Below, piece after piece: positions 1 to 7,800 of a stretch of DNA of 9,979 nt. The notes beneath the pieces were generated by a model. It was given only the letters and a program-made list of their open reading frames with translations, was not told the origin of the DNA and searched no databases. Each line of letters begins with the position of its first letter. Position 1 is the first letter of the stretch. Source of the stretch: Chitinophagaceae bacterium. Its GTDB lineage: Bacteria > Bacteroidota > Bacteroidia > Chitinophagales > Chitinophagaceae. The position numbers were made by a program, and so were the translations under genes. The stretch is from contig CANHMN010000047.1 in the NCBI GenBank assembly GCA_947461645.1, positions 1-9,979 on the forward strand. Reading direction: 5' to 3'.

Positions 1-149
1 CCCCTATCCCATTTAAATCGGTCTTTTAAAGATCCATTTAAGAAATTTTGAGCTTCGATTTTATTTTCTACATTTGTATTCACATCAAGATTCACTATTA
101 GTGAAACCAACCGAGTCGAGAGACCGCGGTGGTAAAATGATGAGGGCCT
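1..149 (-). CDS. possible partial reading frame running off the left edge (doubtful)
   Basis: On the minus strand a frame without stops runs from just after a TGA at 152-150 to the window edge, about 49 codons. It has no ATG; possible starts are TTG at 110-108, GTG at 95-93 or GTG at 83-81. The part after GTG 83 reads as a plausible charged N-terminus (about 27 residues rich in N, K, E and D), but I recognise no family. It overlaps a plus-strand promoter-like sequence and hairpins, so it may be chance. What lies left of the window would decide. Confidence 0.2.
47..76 (+). promoter_or_regulatory. candidate Bacteroidota-type promoter for the 231-1574 gene group
   Basis: TTTG at 47-50 and TACATTTG at 69-76 are separated by 18 nt. 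TAnnTTTG with an upstream TTG/TTTG box about 17-23 nt away is the known housekeeping promoter of Bacteroidota. Transcription would begin a few bases after 76 and give a leader of roughly 150 nt before the first gene at 231. The motif is seen directly; its activity is inferred. I found no equally good match upstream of the other transcription units. Confidence 0.45.
91..105. repeat. perfect 15-nt palindrome
   Basis: TTCACTATTAGTGAA has two 7-base arms around a central T. It sits about 15 bp downstream of the candidate -7 box, where it could be an operator overlapping the transcript start or the first hairpin of a leader RNA. Nothing in the window identifies a binding partner. Confidence 0.4.
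106..133 (+). ncRNA. hairpin with GNRA tetraloop, part of a possible structured leader or small RNA
   Basis: In the plus-sense transcript, ACC and ACCG at 106-113 (one bulged A at 109) pair with CGGT and GGT at 127-133. After a small internal loop (A114 opposite 125-126), GTC 115-117 pairs with GAC 122-124 and closes a GAGA tetraloop at 118-121. The GNRA loop forms only in the plus-sense RNA. The patch is clearly more GC-rich than its surroundings. I do not recognise a riboswitch or ribozyme class; the domain V pattern of group II introns does not fit in length. Confidence 0.3.
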
Positions 150-155
150 TCAGCC

Positions 156-190
156 AAAATAAAGCGCTAAATTTTCCCTTTTTTATTTTT
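156..190 (+). terminator. weak terminator-like or attenuator-like structure
   Basis: AAAAT at 156-160 and ATTTT at 171-175 flank the palindrome AGCGCT at 163-168, followed by a T-rich run (179-190, eleven T and one A). The stem is weak and mostly A/T. It could end a small RNA started at about 81, or act as an attenuator before the gene at 231. No plus-strand protein gene enters from the left edge that would need termination here. Confidence 0.25.
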
Positions 191-230
191 CCTGGTGTGT
201 AGCATTTTTTTAACCACTAAATAAATTGTT

Positions 231-545
231 ATGCAAGAAGGATCTTTCGTTGTTTGTATTGACGACAGCAATTGGGATGAATTGGCTTATTTACACATGA
301 GCGGTCTTCCCAAAAAAAACTACATCTACAAAATACGTCGCATCATTGATGGCTTTGGAAATGATGGCGTGCTAGGTGTTGCATTAGAAGGCATATATGG
401 TACATGGAAAAACCATGTTAACAACTATGGCCAAACCGTATTTGAAGAATATCACTTCAAAATAACCAGATTCAGAGAAATAGAATCTCCTGAAACTTTT
501 GTTGAATCGGTACTGGAAAGCATCACAGAAGAAATTTATTCTTAA
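231..545 (+). CDS. small phage/plasmid-like hypothetical protein (104 aa)
   Basis: The 104-residue product has no signal peptide or membrane segment. A VVCIDDSNW block lies at residues 7-15 and a FKITRFREIE block at about 76-85. From memory, small beta-rich proteins of Bacteroidota phages and mobile elements share a 'V-CIDDS ... Y-V/I ... RFR' pattern; I know no defined function for them. The centre (residues 28-65) looks like alternating beta strands. The start is the first ATG in the frame; it is preceded by an A/T-rich leader with no Shine-Dalgarno motif, which is normal for this group. Only 19 nt separate it from the next gene, so the two are probably co-transcribed from the promoter at 47-76. 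The family resemblance is tentative; that the frame is a gene is fairly likely given the tight spacing. Confidence 0.65.
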   Translation: MQEGSFVVCIDDSNWDELAYLHMSGLPKKNYIYKIRRIIDGFGNDGVLGVALEGIYGTWKNHVNNYGQTVFEEYHFKITRFREIESPETFVESVLESITEEIYS

Positions 546-564
546 CGAAATAGCAATTACAATT

Positions 565-885
565 ATGGGAAACTATACAATCAAAAAAGAGACCATCGAT
601 AAATACCACCAAAACCACCAATTCGGAATACTGGATGATGTTGGTGACAGAATCCATCAATTTTTGTCACCTCAGGAAAAAACCATTGATGAGGTACTGA
701 AGAAGTTGTATGAAATTGAAGAAGAAATGGAAGAAAGTGTTGGAGGCATCATGAGAATATTGAAATTTCAACGACAGAACGCCAAGCTAACCGAAGAGCA
801 GGAATTATTGTTGATGAAATCACGGCACCTGAGCATACTTATTCATGATGTGGAAGAGTTGAAGAAATGGGCTCAGGAAAGTTGA
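565..885 (+). CDS. small helical hypothetical protein (106 aa)
   Basis: I do not recognise this protein. It is strongly helical and charged: residues about 39-63 are rich in E, K and L with a heptad-like pattern, and the C-terminal half (about 75-103) is another helix pair, so a coiled coil or helical hairpin is likely. There is no signal peptide or membrane segment. The frame is open further upstream from an ATG at 499, but that start would overlap the preceding gene by 47 nt. The ATG at 565 leaves a 19-nt gap and gives a sensible N-terminus (MGNYTIKK), so I chose it. It lies 41 nt before the HEPN gene; a small helical protein next to a HEPN protein could be an antitoxin or partner, but no antitoxin motif (for example an MNT nucleotidyltransferase) is visible. 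Confidence 0.65.
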   Translation: MGNYTIKKETIDKYHQNHQFGILDDVGDRIHQFLSPQEKTIDEVLKKLYEIEEEMEESVGGIMRILKFQRQNAKLTEEQELLLMKSRHLSILIHDVEELKKWAQES

Positions 886-926
886 GGTAATTTTAATTTC
901 CCTTAATTTTAATTAAATCCTTAAAA

Positions 927-1574
927 ATGCCTTCCGCAGACTTAAAACGCAAACTCAAACAACAGAAAGACTTCCCTGAAACACTGGCCGTTCGGTTGCA
1001 CCGTGCGATTAGCTGGTTGAAGTGTGCCGAAGAGAATACGAGCAATCATGATTTGCAATTTATTGCGCTATGGGTTTCCTACAATGCCTGTTATGCCATT
1101 GACGAAAAACTGGAACCAGATTTTACAGAAAGAAAGCAATTCAATGAGTTTATTGCCAGACTGGTAAGCCATGACCATGAAAACAGATTTTACAACCTTC
1201 TGTGGCAAAAATACTCCGGACCGGTCAGGCTCATCATTGAAAATCATTTTCTGTATAAACCATTTTGGGATGCTCAACGAGGTGAAAAGGTAAACTGGAA
1301 AAAGCTGTTTGAAAAATCAAATGAAGACGCACTTCGTTACCTCTCGCAGGTAGAAATAAGTAAACTTATAGATGTCATTCTCGACAGGTTGTACATGCTT
1401 CGCAACCAAATCATGCATGGTGGAGCCACCTATAAAAGCAAAGTAAATCGTGCGCAAGTCAAAGATGCCTGCAATATCCTGAAGCTTCTAATCCCCATCA
1501 TTGTTGATATTATGATGGATAATAAAGAGGAAGATTGGGGAGAGATTTATTTTCCAGTGGTGGGACAGAACTAA
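927..1574 (+). CDS. HEPN-domain protein with Rx4H ribonuclease-type motif (215 aa)
   Basis: The 215-residue all-helical protein carries RNQIMH at residues 159-164, the Rx4-6H signature of HEPN ribonucleases, followed directly by GGATYKSKVNR. The N-terminal helices (about 17-60) include an ALWVSYNACYAID stretch at about 47-59 that would pair with the catalytic helix. The C-terminus ends in a conserved IMMDNKEEDWGEIYFPVV block (195-212). HEPN proteins are usually dimeric RNases acting as toxins or as effectors in toxin-antitoxin, CRISPR and phage-defence systems. Both R159 and H164 are present, so it may be active. The start ATG follows an A/T-rich 41-nt gap containing the palindrome TTAATTTTAATTAA at 903-916. 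It is the last gene before the helicase operon. A decayed second copy of its 3' end lies at 8321-8476. Confidence 0.8.
   Translation: MPSADLKRKLKQQKDFPETLAVRLHRAISWLKCAEENTSNHDLQFIALWVSYNACYAIDEKLEPDFTERKQFNEFIARLVSHDHENRFYNLLWQKYSGPVRLIIENHFLYKPFWDAQRGEKVNWKKLFEKSNEDALRYLSQVEISKLIDVILDRLYMLRNQIMHGGATYKSKVNRAQVKDACNILKLLIPIIVDIMMDNKEEDWGEIYFPVVGQN
1491..1564 (+). repeat. direct repeat, left copy (HEPN gene 3' end)
   Basis: This 74-bp stretch matches 8403-8476 with no gaps and 4 mismatches (70/74). It encodes the last part of the HEPN protein up to VVG. The match stops abruptly after 1564, two codons before the HEPN stop. Together the two copies bracket the helicase operon. Confidence 0.9.
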
Positions 1575-1711
1575 TTTTGAAAATTTCCTATAGGCTAAAA
1601 CGGAAAATCAAGATCTGTTGCATACAAATTTCTTTTTCTTAATACGTATCTTGTGCTTGATATACTAAATTGCAATAATAATTAGGTAAATCAAGCTAAA
1701 TTGGCAGATTA

Positions 1712-1752
1712 TAATTAGAAAATTTTCAAGCAAGAAAACCTTTTTCTAATTA
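1712..1752. promoter_or_regulatory. 11-bp perfect inverted repeat upstream of the helicase operon
   Basis: TAATTAGAAAA at 1712-1722 is the exact reverse complement of TTTTCTAATTA at 1742-1752, with 19 nt between them. It lies 43 bp before the ATG at 1796, in a 221-bp intergenic stretch (1575-1795) that otherwise holds no gene or clear promoter I can defend. It could be an operator for a repressor that keeps the operon quiet or a hairpin in the 5' leader. It lacks a GC stem, so it is a poor terminator for the HEPN gene. Confidence 0.4.
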
Positions 1753-1795
1753 AAATTATAAGGAAGATCTAACACAACTTATCAAAATATAAATA

Positions 1796-3043
1796 ATGGC
1801 ATCAATTGGATGGATAGACTTTTCAACCAACGATAGAAACCGTGTAGGCTCGGTTTTGGATTTGCTACGTCCGGAAGGCATGGTAGATGAGTTGGGCATG
1901 GGCACTATACGTGATGCCTTGGCTAATCAATTATTTCCGGGTATTTCTACTATCCAAACACGAGCTAAATACTTTTTTATTATACCGTATATTTTATACG
2001 ATTATCAAACTGTTATTCCTGCAAAACGCAGAGGGAAAACACCTTCTAAATTTCTGGAAGATAAAGAGTACGAAATCATGTGGCAACTGGGTGACTACTA
2101 TAGGTCAATTGCGGAGGATTCAAGAACAAGAGAGCGTTTTGGCGTTATTGGTATAACGAGATTAAAACCTCAAAAGATTGTAAGACGTCCATCCGCTATT
2201 TACTGGAATGGCTTGTATACCTATCAATTCATTAATACGAACGGATTGTCAGCAGATACATTTTTAAAGCAATCTACCAATCCTTCAATGGAAACTTTAC
2301 TTTCCTCGGTTCAGCAAGGTGATGATATAGCGGGAGATGATATTGATGCCGAGCATGAGAATGTATTTAAGATAAGAGTTTCGCCTAAATTAAACTGGAG
2401 TGAAAGTCTAACTCTTGATTTGGATAAAGGGGAGGCTGAATTTTTTCAGGACCGCATACTATCCATTGCCAAAGGCAAATTGATTGCCGAACTCTTACAA
2501 CAAGACAAGCTCTGGAAAATATTTATACAAGCTGAGAACTTTATGCAGTTTGCAAAAGCGGCATTGTCACTTCCACTTTCAGATAAACTGAAAACAATGC
2601 TCATTTTAGCCCACGATTTTTCTGAATTAATGTATGGGGCACATTTGGCATACAACTGTCAGTTGCACCACAAGGTTTTTAATAGTGCGCGTTTTGACGA
2701 GGATTTCCAGAAGTGGATTGACGGCATTGAGGATAATATGCTCGACTATTCCAATTTCAATCCCGATATACTATTCAGTTACGCCACCACTGCAAAGTCA
2801 ACAACAGTTCAGTTTGTAAAAGACTGGTGGAAACAAACACAAAACGGATGCAAAGATGTAAAGAAAAGAGATGCCCTGATAGAACAACAGGAAGCAATAG
2901 TAAAAGGTGGCAAAGCCCGTTTGCGTTGGAAAAAAACTGATGATGTAAAAGAAAATAATTGGCTTGGGTTAAGGCATTTTGATTATCGCTTTTTCCAGGC
3001 ACGAACCATTTTAAAAGATATTAGAACAGGAATAAATAACTAA
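1796..3043 (+). CDS. DUF6361-like protein, first gene of the helicase operon (415 aa)
   Basis: The 415-residue protein opens with a strongly patterned block: IGWIDFS at 4-10, VDELGMGTIRDA at 30-41 and FPGISTIQTRAKYFFIIPYI at 47-66. It ends with ARLRW at 374-378 and HFDYRFFQARTILKDIR at 394-410. These blocks fit the DUF6361 family as I remember it; its biochemical function is unknown to me and I see no nuclease, ATPase or DNA-binding motif. An acidic stretch lies at 175-188. There is no signal peptide or convincing membrane segment, so it is probably cytoplasmic. The ATG follows an A-rich leader. Its stop is 1 nt from the next start, so it is in one operon with the PLD-fold and helicase genes. 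That setting suggests a sensor, adaptor or specificity role in a defence complex (inference). It may correspond to ZacA of the Azaca system; this is recalled and unverified. Confidence 0.8.
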   Translation: MASIGWIDFSTNDRNRVGSVLDLLRPEGMVDELGMGTIRDALANQLFPGISTIQTRAKYFFIIPYILYDYQTVIPAKRRGKTPSKFLEDKEYEIMWQLGDYYRSIAEDSRTRERFGVIGITRLKPQKIVRRPSAIYWNGLYTYQFINTNGLSADTFLKQSTNPSMETLLSSVQQGDDIAGDDIDAEHENVFKIRVSPKLNWSESLTLDLDKGEAEFFQDRILSIAKGKLIAELLQQDKLWKIFIQAENFMQFAKAALSLPLSDKLKTMLILAHDFSELMYGAHLAYNCQLHHKVFNSARFDEDFQKWIDGIEDNMLDYSNFNPDILFSYATTAKSTTVQFVKDWWKQTQNGCKDVKKRDALIEQQEAIVKGGKARLRWKKTDDVKENNWLGLRHFDYRFFQARTILKDIRTGINN

Positions 3044-3044
3044 G

Positions 3045-4883
3045 ATGCTGCACCCTAAACACAATAGAATAGATTATGGTGATCAACTCATTCCACCAGA
3101 TGGGTATGAATTGGCCTATGCTATTGGCACATCTTATTCCTTGGATCTCGAAGCTTTGATGATATTGCCAGTAGCTTTGTTTTATGCCCAAAAATTAGAT
3201 GGAAATGCGGATGAATTGAGATATGATATGCTGGATGCGATTACTAAAGCAGCAGATAAAATTACAGTGTACTATCAAAATGGTCAATTGAAAGTACCCA
3301 ATAAATACCATCATTTGATGGCTTATTGGGAAAAAGGCATTCAGCCAGTAACTATGCCTCATTATGCTAGTTCATTTCATCCAAAAGTATGGGTTATAAG
3401 GTATGAATCTAAAGGATTAGTTCCCAAGTATAGGGTATTGGTTACAAGTCGCAACCTAACCATTGCACGTGATTGGGATATGGCTTTTACTACAGATGGT
3501 GAAGTGTCGGACAAAGAGCAGCCTAAGAATAAACCATTGGTACATTTTTTACAATACCTGAATACTACAGGAAAGAAAACCATACCGGCAGCATTTTTAA
3601 ATGATTTACTAAAAGTAAAATTCGACCTGCCTGAAAAATTTAAGGCTTTCAAATTTGTTCCGATAGGCATACCTAATACAGAAACAAGTAAGCCTTATAC
3701 CAACCCAATTACAGCGGGCAAAAACCTTTGGGAAGAAATGCTGATTGTTTCACCCTTCATAGATAAAACAACATTGAATAGCATCTATGAAGTCACCAGG
3801 AAAACGCCATACTTATTAAGCAGAAAAGAAGAGTTGGATTCCGTGGATGAGGAAATACTGAACTTATCAGACTGTTGGCAGTTCAATACTTATTTTGAAG
3901 ATGCCGAGTTTAATCCCGAATTTGAAGATGGTGTAACTGAACCACTCCCACAAAATTTACATGCTAAGCTTTTTGTGGCGATGCAAGATCGAACTCCTTT
4001 TTGGTATTTAGGCTCAGCCAATTGTACCGCCCCTGCTCAAGGCAGAAATATAGAATTTATGGTTGAATTAAAGGCGGGGAATGGGTCTGGACTAAAAACC
4101 AAAGACATTTTTAAAGCACTTACAGATCCTGAAAAATCAGAAGGTATTAATTTGTTTACACCTTACACTTATGAATCAAGAGTTTTTGCAGAAGAACAAA
4201 AGAATATTGAATTAGACTTACGTAAAATAAAATATGATTTAACAAAACTTCCTATTAAAGGTACAGCCGAGTTAATTGAAAATGGTACAGCTTATAACCT
4301 ATCTATACAGATTGATGCAACAGGCTTGACACTACCAAATGGCTTTGAAGTTAAGGTAAAGCCCCTTCCTGAAAACCAAAAAGAAGGAGTGAACATTAAG
4401 CCAGAAATAATAAACATTATCGACAATTTTGGAGGTTACGCCGAAACAACATTGAGTATATTTTTAGTTTTTGAAATTGAAAAAGATGACCATGTTCACA
4501 GCAAGTTCTTAATGCCAATGAAAATTGAACTGCCAAGTAGTAGGCTCAATAAAATATTTTCTGGCATTATTGATAGTAGAGAGAAATTTTTAAAATACCT
4601 CACCTTTTTATTAACCGGTGAAGAAACCGATCTTATCAGCAATGCCAATGTAAAAAAAAGTAACGCAGCTTCTAATGTAACTGATGTTTCTGGATTTGCA
4701 GGAACTCCCATTTATGAAAAATTACTCATTGCGTCTAGTCGTTTTCCCGATAAGTTAAAGTCAATTGATAATTTAATTCAGCGACTTAAAGAAGAAACAA
4801 CCGAATTAGATGAACCTATTATAACTGCAGAGTTCGAGGGCTTTTGGAATATATTTCAAACCTTTATTAAAAATAAAAATTGA
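3045..4883 (+). CDS. phospholipase D-fold nuclease-like protein (612 aa)
   Basis: Two half-sites of a PLD active centre are visible. The first is FHPKVW with H112 and K114, followed by VLVTSRNLT (132-139), where N137 is the usual trailing Asn. The second is NLHAKLF with H306 and K308, followed by GSANCT at 323-328 (N326). Two HxK sites in one chain form a single pseudo-dimeric catalytic centre that works through a phospho-histidine; in defence loci (for example DrmC of DISARM) such proteins are taken to be nucleases. Residues 1-100 form an N-terminal PLD-like alpha/beta segment (LMILPVALFYAQ near 38-49). The C-terminal 230 residues (about 385-612) match nothing I know and may be a beta-rich domain plus helices that bind a partner. 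The ATG lies 1 nt after the upstream stop, and the helicase ATG follows the stop by 2 nt, which implies translational coupling. Confidence 0.87.
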   Translation: MLHPKHNRIDYGDQLIPPDGYELAYAIGTSYSLDLEALMILPVALFYAQKLDGNADELRYDMLDAITKAADKITVYYQNGQLKVPNKYHHLMAYWEKGIQPVTMPHYASSFHPKVWVIRYESKGLVPKYRVLVTSRNLTIARDWDMAFTTDGEVSDKEQPKNKPLVHFLQYLNTTGKKTIPAAFLNDLLKVKFDLPEKFKAFKFVPIGIPNTETSKPYTNPITAGKNLWEEMLIVSPFIDKTTLNSIYEVTRKTPYLLSRKEELDSVDEEILNLSDCWQFNTYFEDAEFNPEFEDGVTEPLPQNLHAKLFVAMQDRTPFWYLGSANCTAPAQGRNIEFMVELKAGNGSGLKTKDIFKALTDPEKSEGINLFTPYTYESRVFAEEQKNIELDLRKIKYDLTKLPIKGTAELIENGTAYNLSIQIDATGLTLPNGFEVKVKPLPENQKEGVNIKPEIINIIDNFGGYAETTLSIFLVFEIEKDDHVHSKFLMPMKIELPSSRLNKIFSGIIDSREKFLKYLTFLLTGEETDLISNANVKKSNAASNVTDVSGFAGTPIYEKLLIASSRFPDKLKSIDNLIQRLKEETTELDEPIITAEFEGFWNIFQTFIKNKN

Positions 4884-4885
4884 TA

Positions 4886-7800
4886 ATGAAGGGAAAAATA
4901 AAAGATACATTAGAAGGCCTCAAGGACTTTCAGTTAAAAACGGTTGATTACGTTTTCAAGCAACTATATGTAAAAGGTAGGAGTAAAATGTTAATTGCTG
5001 ATGAAGTTGGGCTGGGCAAAACTATTGTGGCCAAGGGAATCATTGCTAAAGCATTTGGTCAGTTTATACCTACAACAAATAAAAGTGTTTTCAATGTTAT
5101 TTATATCTGCTCTAATCAAGCATTGGCGAGGCAAAATTTAAAAAAACTCAATTTCTCAGGAAATAATTTAGCAATTGATTATTCGGAGGATGATGATCGA
5201 TTAACAGGCTTGGCGTACATATCAGCAAAAGAAGAACAACAGTTTCCTTTCAGAATAAAAGCCTTTACTCCTGCTACATCCTTTGATGATAAAACCCATT
5301 CTGGAAAAGCAGATGAGAGAGTTTTATTGTACAGGCTTCTTTATTCATACAGCGATTTCAAACCTTTAAGCAATAGTTTAAAATGGATACTTAAATGCAA
5401 TAGAAGGATTAAGGATGAAAATTGGGAGGCTCGTATTCAGATTGCCGAGGATTTAGATAATGGTAAGGAAGTAAATTGGTTAAAGAAAATAAGGCCAAAA
5501 GTATATAGTGAGTTTAGAAAAGCATTGGACAAAACAGTTAGTCCTACTGATTTGCCAAAGTCATTCAATGCAGTAGGCATTAGCTATCCAATAAAATATT
5601 GGACTTTGTTGAAGAACCTTTGTCAATTGGGCATTCGGAAAAAAAATTATTATAATTATCAGTTCAGTAAAGAATTAATTAGTTCTCTTCGTTTTACTTT
5701 GTCAAGAGTTTGCTTAGAGTTTTTACAAGCAGATATTTTTATTCTTGATGAATTTCAACGTTACAAGAAATTAATTGACAAAGCAGATAGTAGCGAAGAA
5801 GTTGATAAAGAAGAAGTAAGTCCTGCAATTCAGTTGGCAAGGGATATCTTTTCATTTGAAGATTCTAAAATTCTGATGCTCTCTGCTACACCATTTAAGC
5901 CATATACGAATGATTTCGATGAATTAAATGGCGAAGTGCATTACAATGAATTTGTCTCTGTGCTAAAATTTTTAATGGCGGACAAAGCTGATACATTTTG
6001 GAAGGAGTATGAACACGATAGAAAAGCGCTATTCGGTTTTTTAAGACATCCGGATACCTTAGATGCTCAAATGGAAAATGCAATAGGATTAAAAAATAAG
6101 TTAGAAACTCTTTACAGAACCTGCATTGTAAGAACAGAAAAGCTGCTTGCATCCAATGACCGTGATGCACTGATAAAGCATGTAAACAAACCAATTTCCA
6201 TACAGCAGGAAGATATCAATGATTTTGTTGTCTTAGACCAAATTACCTTACTGCTTAATAAAAATCATAGCGCATCATTACCAATTCCTTTAGAATATGT
6301 AAAGTCTTGTCCTTTTGCATTATCATTCTTAGACAATTATCAGCATAAAGAAAAAATCAAAAATCTAATTTTAAAAGATGAGACACTTCAGCAATTGGTA
6401 AAGCAAACAAAACACGGATGGGTAAATCTAAAAGACATTAACGATTATAAACCACTTATTCCTCCAAGAGCAAAGTCGCTACCGAATGCTAAACTTCGTT
6501 TATTGTTGGACGAAACAGTGCACAATAATGGTTGGAAATACTTATGGATACCTCCTTCCATTCCATACTATGAATTAGATGGAGCGTTTAAAGATAGTTG
6601 GGGATATTCTAAAACATTAATTTTCTCTTCATGGAAATTAGTTCCTCGTATGGTTGCATCGTTGGTTTCATACGAGGCAGAACGACTTTCAATTGGTAAT
6701 CCGAAATCAATATCTGAAAGAGAGAAAAAGGAGAAAGAGAATTTTAAACCTTATTACTTTCAAAAAAGAAGATCGCCAAGACCGCAGTTTACCTTCAAGG
6801 TTTTAAAAGAGGAAAAGGAACCTCAGCAAATGAATAATTTCATGCTTTCCTATCCTTGTCTTTTTCTAGCGAATTTTTATGACCCCGCTATAAATATTGA
6901 AGAAAATAAATCATTCCAACAAATTAAAACTGAGATAAAGAATCAGCTAATTGCAACTTTCAATTCGCTCAATCTTAACCAATATGTAAGTGGTAAAGGT
7001 GATTGGCAAAAGTGGTACTGGTTAGGCCCACTCCTTTTAGATAAAGCAAGTGAAGATAACGAGGTGCTTAAGGAATGGCTTTCGAAGGGAATACCTCCAT
7101 CCGAACTTGCGATTGATGCAGAGAGTATCGGTACTGATAAAGATGAAAGTATAGGTAGGAAAACGCATTTCGAACTCGCAAAATCTGCTTTCACCAGCCA
7201 TACCCCTATTGCTGTTGGTAAACTCAATAATGAACAGATAGAATTAATCTGTGAACATATGGCTGAGCTTACAATTGGCTCACCGGCAATATGCTATTTG
7301 AGAAGTCAGAGAAGATACAAAGACTTGTCAAATGATTTATTTGATGCAGCCTTTAATGTGTGCTCATCATTTTTAACTATGTTCAATAAGCCTGAAAGTA
7401 TTGCAATAGTTAGGTTGCATACAAAGGAAGGAGATTACTGGAAACGAGCATTGCATTACATGATTGATGGAAATATACAGTCTATGCTGGATGAATTTAT
7501 GTATCTACTTATAAATGGAGAGAATATCCAATCTACAAATGAGTTGAGTGATTTTGTTTCCGATATTCTATCTGTAAGATCATCAAGTCATGAAATAGAG
7601 GATTTGAATGAGCTAATTAAAGATCCCAATAAAGAAAAAATTAAACGTAGATCCATTAGATCACATTATGCAGTTGATTTTGGTACACAAAAAATAAATA
7701 CAGCAAAAGGTGCAGGACGGCAAATTAATATCCGCCAAGCCTTTAATTCACCATTTAGGCCTTTTGTATTGGCGTCAACTTCGATTGGTCAGGAAGGCTT

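Noticed and set aside
106..133. Group II intron domain V
   Set aside because: The GNRA loop and bulge are suggestive, but each strand is only about 11 nt against about 15 expected, and there is no intron reverse transcriptase nearby.
138..160. Hammerhead ribozyme core (TGATGAG followed by a short hairpin)
   Set aside because: The leading C of CUGAUGA and the GAAA after stem II are absent, and no matching stem III was found.
499..564. Upstream start for the small helical protein, giving 128 residues
   Set aside because: It would overlap the preceding gene by 47 nt, and the added 22 residues look like out-of-frame reading of that gene. The ATG at 565 leaves a normal short gap.
4880..4885. TTG start for the helicase overlapping the PLD gene stop
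   Set aside because: An ATG lies only two codons downstream at 4886, and ATG is strongly preferred; only two residues differ.
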